Virus record (IMG/VR): IMGVR_UViG_3300049491_000311
Span: 1 to 35,306 of that record
Reading direction: 5' to 3' (one strand)
From: a virus
Length of the DNA stretch: 35,306 nucleotides
Below are positions 28,609 through 35,306 of this stretch, one piece after another. Both the position numbers and the translations under genes were made by a program. The first letter of the stretch is position 1; every line of letters starts with the position of its first letter. Below the pieces are notes generated by a model. It made no database searches and was not told the DNA's origin. It worked only from the letters and a program-made list of their open reading frames with translations.

Positions 28609-29028
28609 CTAATCTCCATCCGAATTAAAGGCGTTTACAATGTTGGTTATTTTTTTTAAGTAACCAGTGCTTTTCCAGCTATCTTGCAGCTTCCTTGATA
28701 GCTCTATGTTTTCGGCTTTTAGGCGCTTAATCTCAATGCCCAGCCTTAGTATCTCTGCCTTTAAATCAGCCACATTTTCAGGTATGCCATCCAGGTAATA
28801 ATGCGGATTGTTCAATATTTCTGGCGATACAAACGCAGGGTGTATGTTGTAATTGCCTGTTTCGTGCATTCGCATGAATTCCTGGTCGCTTGTCAGGATT
28901 TGCCATTTTAACAAGTCTTTCCGCAATGAGTCGCTGCTTTCATAATCCTTTGATTCTTTGGCATGGCAAAACCAATCAACCAACGCCATGAAACGGTTAC
29001 GGCCATTCTCAGTCGCTACTTTTTGCAT
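28609..29028 (-). CDS. Helical protein of unknown function in the head block
   Basis: 139 residues. ATG 29028 overlaps the previous stop (TAATG); an in-frame start at 29064 is inside the previous gene and less likely. It reads MQKVATENGRNRFMALVDWF, SSDSLRKDLLKWQILTSDQE, and ends in a clear coiled coil (LKAEILRLGIEIKRLKAENI). Soluble and charged. No family is recognised. Position suggests a minor head or assembly protein. Confidence 0.65.
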   Translation of the reverse strand: MQKVATENGRNRFMALVDWFCHAKESKDYESSDSLRKDLLKWQILTSDQEFMRMHETGNYNIHPAFVSPEILNNPHYYLDGIPENVADLKAEILRLGIEIKRLKAENIELSRKLQDSWKSTGYLKKITNIVNAFNSDGD

Positions 29029-29606
29029 TATGCGATTAACGCCGTATAGGTAAGCGACGAACAACTGACAGTGTCCCCAGCGTTCACTGTCAGCCCATTT
29101 GTCATGTTGGCGTCATAGTCAAATGTTCCAGTGCCAGATACCGCTCCGCTGTTCTCGATGCTTAGGTGTATTGTGGTGCCCTGGATGTCTGTAATTCTGG
29201 CATTGGTGGCTATGCCTGTCCCGCTGGCCTTCATGCCGATGGCCAGCCCGGTTGCTGAACCGACGGTAACGGTATCAGTGCTTGCTGACCCTGTTATCGA
29301 GGTGGTTACCTGTGCACCTACATCAAAATGAACAACCAGCGTTCCTGCCGATGTTTGTAGGCTGCCATTAGCCACCGCCGTTGCGTTTCCCGTTGCGTTT
29401 GTGTCGCTGGTAATGGCGTTGGCTGTCGCCGTGCCTGACGCTGATGCGCCAAATGCCGTGGCAGACAGCACAAGGTTGGCGACTATAGTGCCCGGAGCGG
29501 CCACAGTGCCTGCGAGCCTGAACTTTAAATGGCCGCTAGTGCCTATTAAGGCTGTGACGGCATCGGTGGCGGCATTACGAGCCGCTGTTGTGTGGGTTAC
29601 GCTCAT
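29028..29606 (-). CDS. Putative head protein, Ala/Thr-rich beta
   Basis: 192 residues, ATG 29606 with GAGGA upstream, overlapping the preceding 52-residue gene by 32 bases. It starts MSVTHTTAARNAATDAVTAL, then HLKFRLAGTVAAPGTIVANL and LSATAFGASASGTATANAIT. The rest is Thr/Ser/Gly-rich (ARITDIQGTTIHLSIENSG). It belongs to a type of small beta-sandwich virion protein common after portal genes. No known function. Confidence 0.65.
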   Translation of the reverse strand: MSVTHTTAARNAATDAVTALIGTSGHLKFRLAGTVAAPGTIVANLVLSATAFGASASGTATANAITSDTNATGNATAVANGSLQTSAGTLVVHFDVGAQVTTSITGSASTDTVTVGSATGLAIGMKASGTGIATNARITDIQGTTIHLSIENSGAVSGTGTFDYDANMTNGLTVNAGDTVSCSSLTYTALIA

Positions 29607-29733
29607 CTGCTTCCTCTAAATGCTCAATATCTGTTACTTTCCCGATTATATTGTAGGTCTCTACAATTCCGGTATCTTTGCGCTTTATCTCTAACACCAT
29701 GTGTATTTCTGCGGGCTTGCCTGAAATATCCAC
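29575..29733 (-). CDS. 52-residue protein after portal
   Basis: GTG 29733 overlaps the portal TAG and has GGGG 7 bases upstream; an internal ATG 12 codons later lacks a ribosome site. The product reads MDISGKPAEIHMVLEIKRKD, then IVETYNIIGKVTDIEHLEEA. The order GK-x-EI-mvLeIkR-xTG-vETY is found in small proteins encoded directly after portals in many phages, so translation is likely. Role unknown. Confidence 0.65.
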   Translation of the reverse strand: MDISGKPAEIHMVLEIKRKDTGIVETYNIIGKVTDIEHLEEADERNPHNSGS

Positions 29734-32141
29734 TACTGTACCCCAATAACCTTTCCATCCGCACCCCTAATCACCTCTTTAGGGCGGGACATTTGAATGG
29801 CGATTTCATTTAGCCCTTGCTGGTGCGTTGCCGCCATTAACTCAGTTGTCTGTTGGTGTGCAATGGCGATTGCAGCCATGCCCTGATTTATTGCGTTTAC
29901 AAGGTCGGCTATCTTTGGGCTTGGCTTGCTCTTGCCTTCTTCGTCAAGTTCCATCGCACTATCATCCTCAATGGCCTTGTTGACGCTCATTATTGTGGTT
30001 TTCAGGCTTGTGTCTTGTGACATCCTGGCTATCTCAAGCTTGACGCTTGCATCTAACTGGGCTTTATACTCAGCTATTGCCTGGTCTGAGTCTGACTTCA
30101 TTTGCGCCAGGTGCAGCTCGGTGGCGGCCTTGCCTTGTTCTATTTGCAGGTCAGAATTAATCCGCATTTGTTCTATTTGCACATTGCTTTGAACCTTTGC
30201 TTGCTCAAACTGGGATGATAATTGCTCAGATTGTTGTTTAGATTGCAGCTCCATTTGCTTAATCTGCATGGTATTGTCAGGTGGCGCAGGCGGTGGCGCA
30301 GGCGGTGGCTGCATTTTCTTCAACGATTCTTCAAGCTCGCTGCCAAACTGGTAACGCCTAACAATGGAAATCATGAGCTTTTGCGCCACTTCATGCGGCA
30401 TCACGCCCATCTGTATCAAAGGGTTAAGCTCGTTGATAACCTGGCTCATGGCCTGCATTGCTTCTGACATATTCTTCTGGTCTTCAGAAGCTTCTGGCAT
30501 GATGGTGGAATTTGTCTCTATGTCTATGCGGTACGACCTGTCAATATCATCCTTAAGCAAGGCCAGAACCTTAGCCCATTGTGGCTTTCCAAGCACTTCT
30601 TGAGCTTGCTGGTGGATTTGCTGGTATTGCTGCGGTATTTGTGGCGGCTTGCCATCTGGCGAAGGCGGCTGTGAAGATAGGAATGATTGCGCCATTTGCA
30701 TTATTTGCTGGGCTTGCATGACATCCTGTTCATTTGCATAATCCAGTCCCGTCATCCTTCCCCATGTCTGCTCGTTGAAGTTTGTCGCCGCTATTTCGAG
30801 CATGATTCGCATTAGGTCGCGAGCGTATCGCTGCACTTCCATTTGGTTACGCTTAAGGCGCATCGTTCCCCATTGTGACTTAATAGATTGGGCTGTGGCG
30901 GTCTCGCTTGCCACGCTTGAGCCACGGATGACATCGGATATGCCCGTTATTTCATATATTACCTGCTTGCATGATTCCCTGGCTTGGTACAGCTCCCTAA
31001 GCACGACCGTCATCTGCTCTATAGGCATCCACCAAAAGGCATTTGAAAGCCCTTTTTCGGCAGATATTAACGCGCCTTTATCGGCGGGGACAAATATTCC
31101 GTCGGACTCTCGCACTAATGACTCGAGGTCGCCAGACAACTCGGCGTCATACAAGGCTTTGGCCTGTATGTCAGATTCGAGCCTTATGATTCGCCTGGAT
31201 AACACATTAAGCTCTTTTGCCTGTGATTCGTAGACTAGATATGGCGCGGTCACTTGCAGGTCGTTAGCCTTCTCAACAAAGCGCATTGGCATTGGCATTG
31301 GATAAAACCCGCTCAATTCAAGCGGGTCATCGTCTATTCTTAAATAGCCATCTTTGTAATGCTCTGAAACGTATCGAACCTTTCTTCCACCGTCCTTGTC
31401 CCATATCTGGTATATAGTGGCTGTCTTGCGTGTGCCCTGGTCTTTTGCGTCCTGCTTGTCTTCGTCACTGCCTTTTGAGTCGTTATTCCGGGTAAACTTA
31501 ATCTTTCCGGCCATTTCTTTGCCAAAAAGTTTTGTGGCCTCTTCTTTGTCTATATGCTCTTCAAATGCCAACCACGGCATTTGAGACCATTTTTTTGAAT
31601 ACCCAAACAACACGCTGTCCCAAGGGCGCGAATCAATGCAGATTAACTCTGATTCTTTTCGTAGCTTTTCCCCAGTTTCTTGGGTTACGGTGTCGCTTTC
31701 GGATGATTTCTCGCTTTCAGGCTCATATTCCGTAAACTCAGCGTCATATTTAACGCACGTTACGCCGCGTCCAGGCAATAGCGAATCCAAGACAGCACTC
31801 TTCATGCCCTCTGAAAAAGACTCATAGCCGTCGATATTGGTGTCAATCAAGAACTCAAGAATTCTTGTTGCAGCCGTAGCCGCCGCCTTGCCGTCTTGAT
31901 CGTCATCGTTAAACCTACGCCTGACATCAGGGCGCGGCAAGGCCGAATAAAGCGCGGGGATTAGGGTGTCAGTGTTGGAAAAAAGGATATTGAACGGGAC
32001 TTTTGCTTCATCTTGGCAATTATAGATGTCAAGTATGCGCTGGCCGTTCTTTATGAATGATTTGTCGCGCTTCCTGGCCTCTGATATCTCAAGCAACCAT
32101 TGCGCCATTTCGTCTTCTAAGCTTTCAGGCTCTTTTTCCAT
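29733..32141 (-). CDS. Portal protein (P22 gp1-like)
   Basis: 802 residues. N-terminal clip/wing region: FIKNGQRILDIYNCQDEAK, VPFNILFSNTDTLIPALYSA, LPRPDVRRRF. Middle: LISAEKGLSNAFWWMPIEQM, YEITGISDVIRGSSVASETA, the conserved core of P22-type portals. A Pro-rich hinge (PPAPPPAPPDN, about 605) leads to a very long coiled coil (QIKQMELQSKQQSEQLSSQF to about 730), the barrel-like C-terminus. It forms the dodecameric DNA gate. No Shine-Dalgarno stands before ATG 32141, only a TTGACA-AATAA-TTGACA doublet; a Met at residue 12 is an alternative. Confidence 0.88.
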   Translation of the reverse strand: MEKEPESLEDEMAQWLLEISEARKRDKSFIKNGQRILDIYNCQDEAKVPFNILFSNTDTLIPALYSALPRPDVRRRFNDDDQDGKAAATAATRILEFLIDTNIDGYESFSEGMKSAVLDSLLPGRGVTCVKYDAEFTEYEPESEKSSESDTVTQETGEKLRKESELICIDSRPWDSVLFGYSKKWSQMPWLAFEEHIDKEEATKLFGKEMAGKIKFTRNNDSKGSDEDKQDAKDQGTRKTATIYQIWDKDGGRKVRYVSEHYKDGYLRIDDDPLELSGFYPMPMPMRFVEKANDLQVTAPYLVYESQAKELNVLSRRIIRLESDIQAKALYDAELSGDLESLVRESDGIFVPADKGALISAEKGLSNAFWWMPIEQMTVVLRELYQARESCKQVIYEITGISDVIRGSSVASETATAQSIKSQWGTMRLKRNQMEVQRYARDLMRIMLEIAATNFNEQTWGRMTGLDYANEQDVMQAQQIMQMAQSFLSSQPPSPDGKPPQIPQQYQQIHQQAQEVLGKPQWAKVLALLKDDIDRSYRIDIETNSTIMPEASEDQKNMSEAMQAMSQVINELNPLIQMGVMPHEVAQKLMISIVRRYQFGSELEESLKKMQPPPAPPPAPPDNTMQIKQMELQSKQQSEQLSSQFEQAKVQSNVQIEQMRINSDLQIEQGKAATELHLAQMKSDSDQAIAEYKAQLDASVKLEIARMSQDTSLKTTIMSVNKAIEDDSAMELDEEGKSKPSPKIADLVNAINQGMAAIAIAHQQTTELMAATHQQGLNEIAIQMSRPKEVIRGADGKVIGVQ

Positions 32142-32204
32142 GTGTCAATTATTTGTCAAGGGTTCACAGGCACAGGCTATCCACGGGCGAAAACACTCGC
32201 TGCT

Positions 32205-33572
32205 TTAACTTACATCACGCTTTGCTTTTAGCTTCTTAAAGTGCTGTTGCGTTAACGATTTCATAGTTATAGCACCAATTGATTTATTTATCAATTGCTG
32301 GTCAATAGGCAATGTGGCTATGGTATTTATTTTTTCTGCCACAACCTGGCACCCATACGCAAACGCGTCACTGCCGTGGCTTGCCCAATTATGGTTAGGC
32401 TCTCGGCTAAATACGCCTGAATCTTCATTGTAGACAAATTCCCACGCCCTTAAGCTGTCCAATCCGCCCTCGCATTGCGTCGAATTAAATTCACATTTCT
32501 TAATTATAGCCCTGGCTGCCGCAATCTGGTCTTGCTTGCTTGATATTGGGACTATGCCAACCTTGGAATCTGTAAACTTCCGTATGAATTGCTCATGTGA
32601 CGTATGCCTTGACCTGAATGTCTTGGCCTTGGCATCATGCGGCAACCATATCTTATCTATGCGCTTACAACCCATCTCTCCGATGTTTTTCTCTACCCTT
32701 GGAATCCAGTCATCGACATCAAGGCCATGATCGCCATCATACTTAAGCAGGTTAAAGCCGCCCACTAATGGCTGCCAATACCACCATGAGCATGTGTCCC
32801 TAAACCCAATGTCGCTGGATACAATTAGCCCAGACCCCATAGGGTCATATGATACATCAGGATTAATCCTGCCTTCCCTTTCAGCTTCATTGACCCATTT
32901 AGCCAATATCGCGCCCTGGCTTGATCCGTATGCGCCGCCCCAAACGTGCTCTGCCTTGTCCGCGTCCACTTGGTAGTCGTTAAGCATGTCAACATATAGC
33001 TCCGTATCTACAAACCAAGGGTTGTCATTCCAGTTAACTAAAATGCTTGCCGCATTGTTTGGCGGTGATTTCCTAAAGAATATGTCAACAGCATCTGTTT
33101 TGTAGCGAGGATTCCAGCTAAACCAAAGCTCTGAGCCTGATTTCCTAATTGTTGGCCTTAGTAGGTCTAGTGAGTGTTGCGTGAATGTCTGGGCTTCTTC
33201 AACCCATGCTATATCGAATGATTCCAGGGACTTGATGTTGTCTGAGTTGTAAGATTGCATACCCTTGAATATTATTAGCGATCCTGTGCGTCCGCACCTT
33301 ATTTCATTGTCAAGAATTGTATAATCGTCATAATACCCAAGCTTTCTAATCTTATCCTCGATTAATAGCTTTACCGACTCTTTGATGGTTATCTGCACTT
33401 CTCGTATGCAAACAATCCTTAATGATTCATGCCAGGCGCGTATTACTATCTGCTCGGCAAAGAAGTGTGACTTGCCGCTTCCACGGCCACCATACGCGCC
33501 TTTATACCTGAAAGGCTTGGTTAATGGTACGAACTTATATGGCAGCGGTATCGTTGTCTTTTGGGTAAACAA
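32205..33572 (-). CDS. terL: Terminase large subunit
   Basis: 455 residues. The frame opens with TTG 33572 inside the end of the small subunit gene; no ATG or GTG stands before the Walker A motif, so a non-ATG start is needed. ATPase: GGRGSGKS (28-35), then FDIAWVEEAQTF (Walker B about 121-126). The C-terminal nuclease begins GLIVSSDIGFRDT (metal-binding Asp) and continues IDKIWLPHDAKAK and DAFAYGCQVVA. This is the packaging motor that cuts and pumps DNA. The Terminase_3-like layout, with a P22-type portal, fits headful packaging, but this is not proven here. Confidence 0.92.
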   Translation of the reverse strand: MFTQKTTIPLPYKFVPLTKPFRYKGAYGGRGSGKSHFFAEQIVIRAWHESLRIVCIREVQITIKESVKLLIEDKIRKLGYYDDYTILDNEIRCGRTGSLIIFKGMQSYNSDNIKSLESFDIAWVEEAQTFTQHSLDLLRPTIRKSGSELWFSWNPRYKTDAVDIFFRKSPPNNAASILVNWNDNPWFVDTELYVDMLNDYQVDADKAEHVWGGAYGSSQGAILAKWVNEAEREGRINPDVSYDPMGSGLIVSSDIGFRDTCSWWYWQPLVGGFNLLKYDGDHGLDVDDWIPRVEKNIGEMGCKRIDKIWLPHDAKAKTFRSRHTSHEQFIRKFTDSKVGIVPISSKQDQIAAARAIIKKCEFNSTQCEGGLDSLRAWEFVYNEDSGVFSREPNHNWASHGSDAFAYGCQVVAEKINTIATLPIDQQLINKSIGAITMKSLTQQHFKKLKAKRDVS

Positions 33573-33903
33573 CAGTATATTCGACAGAATGTTTTATGGG
33601 GCTTTCCTGGTCGCCAGATATGGTATGGTCAACAGCTTTCAGTTGAGGGCTAACATACTTAGCCACTTCCTTCATGCACTGGAATCTGATTTCTGGCGTT
33701 GTGCCATTATTTATGGTCACGCCGTCTATTGTCCTTTGCAATTCAATTGTATTATGGGCAACCTTGAACATCCATACCACAGGATGCTCATAATCACTGC
33801 CCATGCCGTACTCTTCAAGCTGAGCAATTAAGGTTCTGCTTGTCCGGTTAGGGATTCCTTTGTCCCTTCCGCCAAGTTTATTGTGTCCTTTTACAAATGG
33901 CAT
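33535..33903 (-). CDS. terS: Terminase small subunit
   Basis: 122 residues, ATG 33903 with a poor ribosome site. The N-terminal FVKGHNKLGGRDKGIPNRTS is the basic GGR-x-KG-pNR motif of many small terminases (DNA recognition). The middle is helical (PVVWMFKVAHNTIELQRTID, EIRFQCMKEVAKYVSPQLKA). It overlaps the large subunit by 38 bases, which suggests translational coupling. It picks the packaging site on phage DNA. Confidence 0.8.
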   Translation of the reverse strand: MPFVKGHNKLGGRDKGIPNRTSRTLIAQLEEYGMGSDYEHPVVWMFKVAHNTIELQRTIDGVTINNGTTPEIRFQCMKEVAKYVSPQLKAVDHTISGDQESPIKHSVEYTVVYPKDNDTAAI

Positions 33904-33952
33904 ATACTACTTTTGTTTGCAATTGTTAATAACATTAACATAATGTCAACTA

Positions 33953-34132
33953 TTAGCGCACCAATGTAAATATGTCGAGTGCCAGCCTGCCTGCATCCTT
34001 GGCATAATCAATCGGCTTTGTCTCTTCATGGTACGCGCCGTCGACGGCAAGCATCAAGCCGTCTGCCGCCACAAAACCAGCCGCGCAACCACTCAATGAG
34101 ACCAAAGATACCGCAACAATAAATATTTTCAT
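33953..34132 (-). CDS. Small lipoprotein
   Basis: 59 residues from ATG 34132, with GGGG 6 bases upstream. Signal and lipobox: KIFIVAVSLVSLSGC (Cys16). The short mature part (AAGFVAADGLMLAVDGAYHE) is followed by a helix (YAKDAGRLALDIFTLVR). It should sit in the host membrane, not in the virion. Possible roles are superinfection exclusion or lysis, unproven. It lies just before the packaging genes and follows a small membrane protein, so the two may form a pair. Confidence 0.65.
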   Translation of the reverse strand: MKIFIVAVSLVSLSGCAAGFVAADGLMLAVDGAYHEETKPIDYAKDAGRLALDIFTLVR

Positions 34133-34133
34133 T

Positions 34134-34307
34134 TTATACCCCATACTCGATAAAACCCAAATAACATGCAAACATGACAATCGCCACGACCACATAAGCC
34201 ATCGCTACACCTAGCATCCTTAAGCCACGGTCAACGGCTTCCTGCTCTTGTTGCAACCTTAGGTCGCGTTCCCTGTAAATCCTGTTTGTCGTTTTGTAGT
34301 CTTTCAT
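34134..34307 (-). CDS. 57-residue one-span membrane protein
   Basis: ATG 34307 with GGGGA 5 bases upstream. A charged N-terminal helix (NRIYRERDLRLQQEQEAVDR) precedes one span (MLGVAMAYVVVAIVMFACYL) and a short end (GFIEYGV). It ends one base before the lipoprotein ATG. The N-terminal helix would lie in the cytoplasm. It is the first gene after the strong promoter at 34354-34381. Confidence 0.65.
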   Translation of the reverse strand: MKDYKTTNRIYRERDLRLQQEQEAVDRGLRMLGVAMAYVVVAIVMFACYLGFIEYGV

Positions 34308-34353
34308 TTAATTCCCCAGTTAATGCCAAGACGGGATGCTTCGGCAGGCATCT

Positions 34354-34381
34354 ATTGTAGATAGTAACCGGATATTGTCAA
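34354..34381 (-). promoter_or_regulatory. Strong sigma70-type promoter before the packaging/late genes
   Basis: On the minus strand TTGACA (34381-34376), a 16-base spacer and TACAAT (34359-34354), 11 of 12 consensus bases. RNA would start near 34347, leaving a 40-base leader before the ATG at 34307. Confidence 0.65.
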
Positions 34382-34393
34382 TAGGCACTTAAA

Positions 34394-34549
34394 TTATTTT
34401 TTTATTGAGTCTTCACAAATTATTCTTGCTTGCTCCCTAATCAAGCTATCCAGCCCTTTAGGAATCCAGACCTCGACACGCACAAGGCCAGCATTCTTCT
34501 TGCGTTGCCTGGTCTCAAAGTTCTTTTGTGCCGGTGTTTTTGCTGTCAT
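34394..34549 (-). CDS. 51-residue ribbon-helix-helix-like protein
   Basis: ATG 34549 overlaps the VRR-NUC stop (ATGA). A basic start (TAKTPAQKNFETRQRKKNAG) is followed by LVRVEVWIPKGLDSLIREQA, a strand and helix as in small ribbon-helix-helix regulators, and it ends CEDSIKK. It may bind DNA as a dimer and could act on the promoter 13 bases downstream, since the gene ends right before its -35. Function is inferred. Confidence 0.6.
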   Translation of the reverse strand: MTAKTPAQKNFETRQRKKNAGLVRVEVWIPKGLDSLIREQARIICEDSIKK

Positions 34550-34926
34550 AACCCTAATAAATACTCATTGGTTTTTTGCATTGCCTCAGCCCAGCCACGG
34601 CATACCTCGACCTTGTAACCCTCGGACTCCAGTTGGTCGATGATGCGCTGCTGGTTCATAGACACGCGCCCTGTCTCGGTCTTCATTTCGATAAATAGTC
34701 CGTGCCATTGCCCGTTTGCGCTTGCCACCATGATGTCTGGTATGCCTGCCTTAACCCCTTCTTTTTTCAACAATGCCCCAGTTATGGCTGATCGGTTGCC
34801 TCCATTTGGGATGGCAAACACTAATTTATCCGGGTAAGCGTGCGCCACCCACCTGAAATAATTGGATTGATGCTGGTGTTCCGTTGCTTTCAGCTTTACC
34901 CGGTATTTGGGCTTGGTTTCGGTCAT
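34546..34926 (-). CDS. VRR-NUC domain nuclease
   Basis: 126 residues; ATG 34926 overlaps the previous stop (ATGA). It is a PD-(D/E)xK nuclease of the VRR-NUC type: EHQHQSNYFRWVAHAYP, IPNGGNRSAITGALLKKEG, GIPDIMVA (Asp64), then LFIEMKT (Glu80, Lys82) and a Gln-containing helix (NQQRIIDQLES). All expected active-site residues are present. Stand-alone phage VRR-NUC proteins are thought to act on branched or forked DNA, so it may resolve structures before packaging. Confidence 0.85.
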   Translation of the reverse strand: MTETKPKYRVKLKATEHQHQSNYFRWVAHAYPDKLVFAIPNGGNRSAITGALLKKEGVKAGIPDIMVASANGQWHGLFIEMKTETGRVSMNQQRIIDQLESEGYKVEVCRGWAEAMQKTNEYLLGL

Positions 34927-35183
34927 TTTATTAACAACACTTTTGAACTGCCGCCGCCGTCGCCGTCACCGCCGCCGTCACCGCCGCCTTCGCCTTCGCC
35001 GTCACCGCCGCCTTCGCCTTCGCCGTCGCCGCCGCCTTCGCCTTCGCCGTCGCCGTAGCCGTCGCCGCAGCCGTCGCCGTCACCGCCGCCGTCACCGTCG
35101 CCGTAGCCGTCGCCGCAGCCGTCGCCTTCGCCGTCGCCGTAGCCGTCGCTGCCGTGATGCTTAATCCTCGATAAATTTTTCAT
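34923..35183 (-). CDS. Gly-Asp/Glu repeat protein
   Basis: 86 residues, ATG 35183, with a weak AGAAAG ribosome site. After MKNLSRIKHHGSDGYG comes about 65 residues made almost wholly of Gly with Asp, Glu and a few Tyr/Cys, then SSKVLLIK. It should be a very acidic disordered peptide. Similar GDG/GYG tract proteins starting MK-LSR-K occur in other phages, so the frame is real rather than a shadow. Role unknown (possibly a DNA-mimic-like or solubility element, a guess). It overlaps the VRR-NUC start and the DUF6948-like end. Confidence 0.6.
   Translation of the reverse strand: MKNLSRIKHHGSDGYGDGEGDGCGDGYGDGDGGGDGDGCGDGYGDGEGEGGGDGEGEGGGDGEGEGGGDGGGDGDGGGSSKVLLIK
34953..35150. repeat. CG-rich triplet/hexamer tract
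   Basis: On the plus strand the tract is built from GCC, GTC and TTC triplets in GCCGTC- and GCCTTC-type units with slips. It encodes the Gly-Asp/Glu region of the overlying minus-strand gene. The period of 3 and 6 keeps the frame, and copy number is expected to vary by slippage and to be hard to assemble. Confidence 0.85.
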
Positions 35184-35306
35184 AGCTTTCTTCTGCTTTA
35201 GAAGTCGTCGGTATCATCTCAATAACATTGGTCAAATACACTTCACCCGACCTATTTAACCTGCCATTTACGATTCCATTATTTGCGACCGCCGACAAAC
35301 TTAATC
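35161..35306 (-). CDS. DUF6948-like phage protein, C-terminal part (cut by window edge)
   Basis: A frame open from the right edge to TAA 35163-35161 (47 codons seen). It reads LSLSAVANNGIVNGRLNRSG, then EVYLTNVIEMIPTTSKAEES and YEKFIED. The L-S-vA-nG, then vIEmIPtT order is that of the C-terminal half of DUF6948 proteins, whose N-terminal half lies at 1-167 on the same strand. The two pieces are probably one gene broken by the linearisation of a circular sequence. The end overlaps the start of the Gly-Asp repeat gene by 23 bases. Confidence 0.6.
   Translation of the reverse strand, partial: LSLSAVANNGIVNGRLNRSGEVYLTNVIEMIPTTSKAEESYEKFIED

Noticed and set aside
32145-32170. Promoter at the TTGACA-AATAA-TTGACA doublet before the portal gene
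   Set aside because: No -10 box at 16-18 bases from either TTGACA; the bases downstream are portal codons.
1-35306. tRNA genes, integrase with attachment site, insertion sequences or defence systems
   Set aside because: I saw no cloverleaf with T-arm and CCA-type end, no tyrosine or serine recombinase motif, no transposase and no recognisable defence gene.

Overview
The window is almost the whole genome of a tailed double-stranded DNA phage of a Gram-negative bacterium. The evidence for a Gram-negative host is a nested Rz/Rz1 spanin pair, a GH19-type endolysin, lipobox proteins and Shine-Dalgarno starts. The morphology is most likely podovirus. There is a P22-type portal, a head-tail adaptor, a beta-rich nozzle/stabilisation-type protein, three or four ejection-type proteins (one with a lytic domain) and a short fibre, but no tape measure, tail tube or sheath gene. 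The host genus cannot be read from the sequence. I saw no integrase, no full-length CI-type repressor and no tRNA.

The ends appear to meet. A minus-strand gene is cut at base 1 (N-terminal half of a DUF6948-like protein) and another is cut at base 35306 (what looks like the C-terminal half of the same family). The molecule is therefore probably circular or circularly permuted, and the window misses only a short piece of one gene.

Layout. (1) 1-3709, minus strand, leftward early/replication arm. A Cro-sized HTH protein is transcribed from a divergent promoter/operator region. It is followed by a ribbon-helix-helix protein, a primosome/O-like initiator gene that carries six tandem 11-bp iterons (candidate origin), a P-like helicase-loader candidate, a NinB-like recombination protein, a DUF551 protein and several micro-genes linked by ATGA overlaps. 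(2) 3828-8472, plus strand, rightward early arm. It holds a small membrane protein, a GC-rich segment predicted to fold as a branched RNA, then an ERF annealase, a Rha-like regulator with its own promoter and operator-like palindrome, a YqaJ/lambda-type exonuclease and an SSB. These make up an ERF-Exo-SSB recombination module. A run of small zinc-finger, HTH and micro-proteins follows. (3) 8444-12683, minus strand, lysis and accessory module: endolysin, small holin-like membrane proteins, Rz/Rz1, a secreted HAF-like repeat protein, a zinc micro-protein and four more one-span membrane proteins. (4) 12685-34132, minus strand, late structural genes. In transcription order these are small terminase, large terminase, portal, head accessory proteins, scaffold, major capsid protein, decoration protein, a terminator, adaptor, nozzle, GNAT-like protein, ejection proteins and tail fibre. 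(5) 34134-35306, minus strand: a strong consensus promoter in front of the packaging genes, then an RHH protein, a VRR-NUC nuclease and a Gly-Asp repeat protein.

Apart from the 4.6-kb rightward early arm, the genome is one leftward, tightly overlapping gene string. The more unusual points are the iteron array inside the initiator gene, the structured RNA before erf, a 34-codon micro-gene present twice on opposite strands, a secreted HAF-like repeat protein in the lysis block, a 23/23/26-residue virion repeat protein whose mRNA starts with a perfect 12-bp hairpin, and the micro-gene chains.
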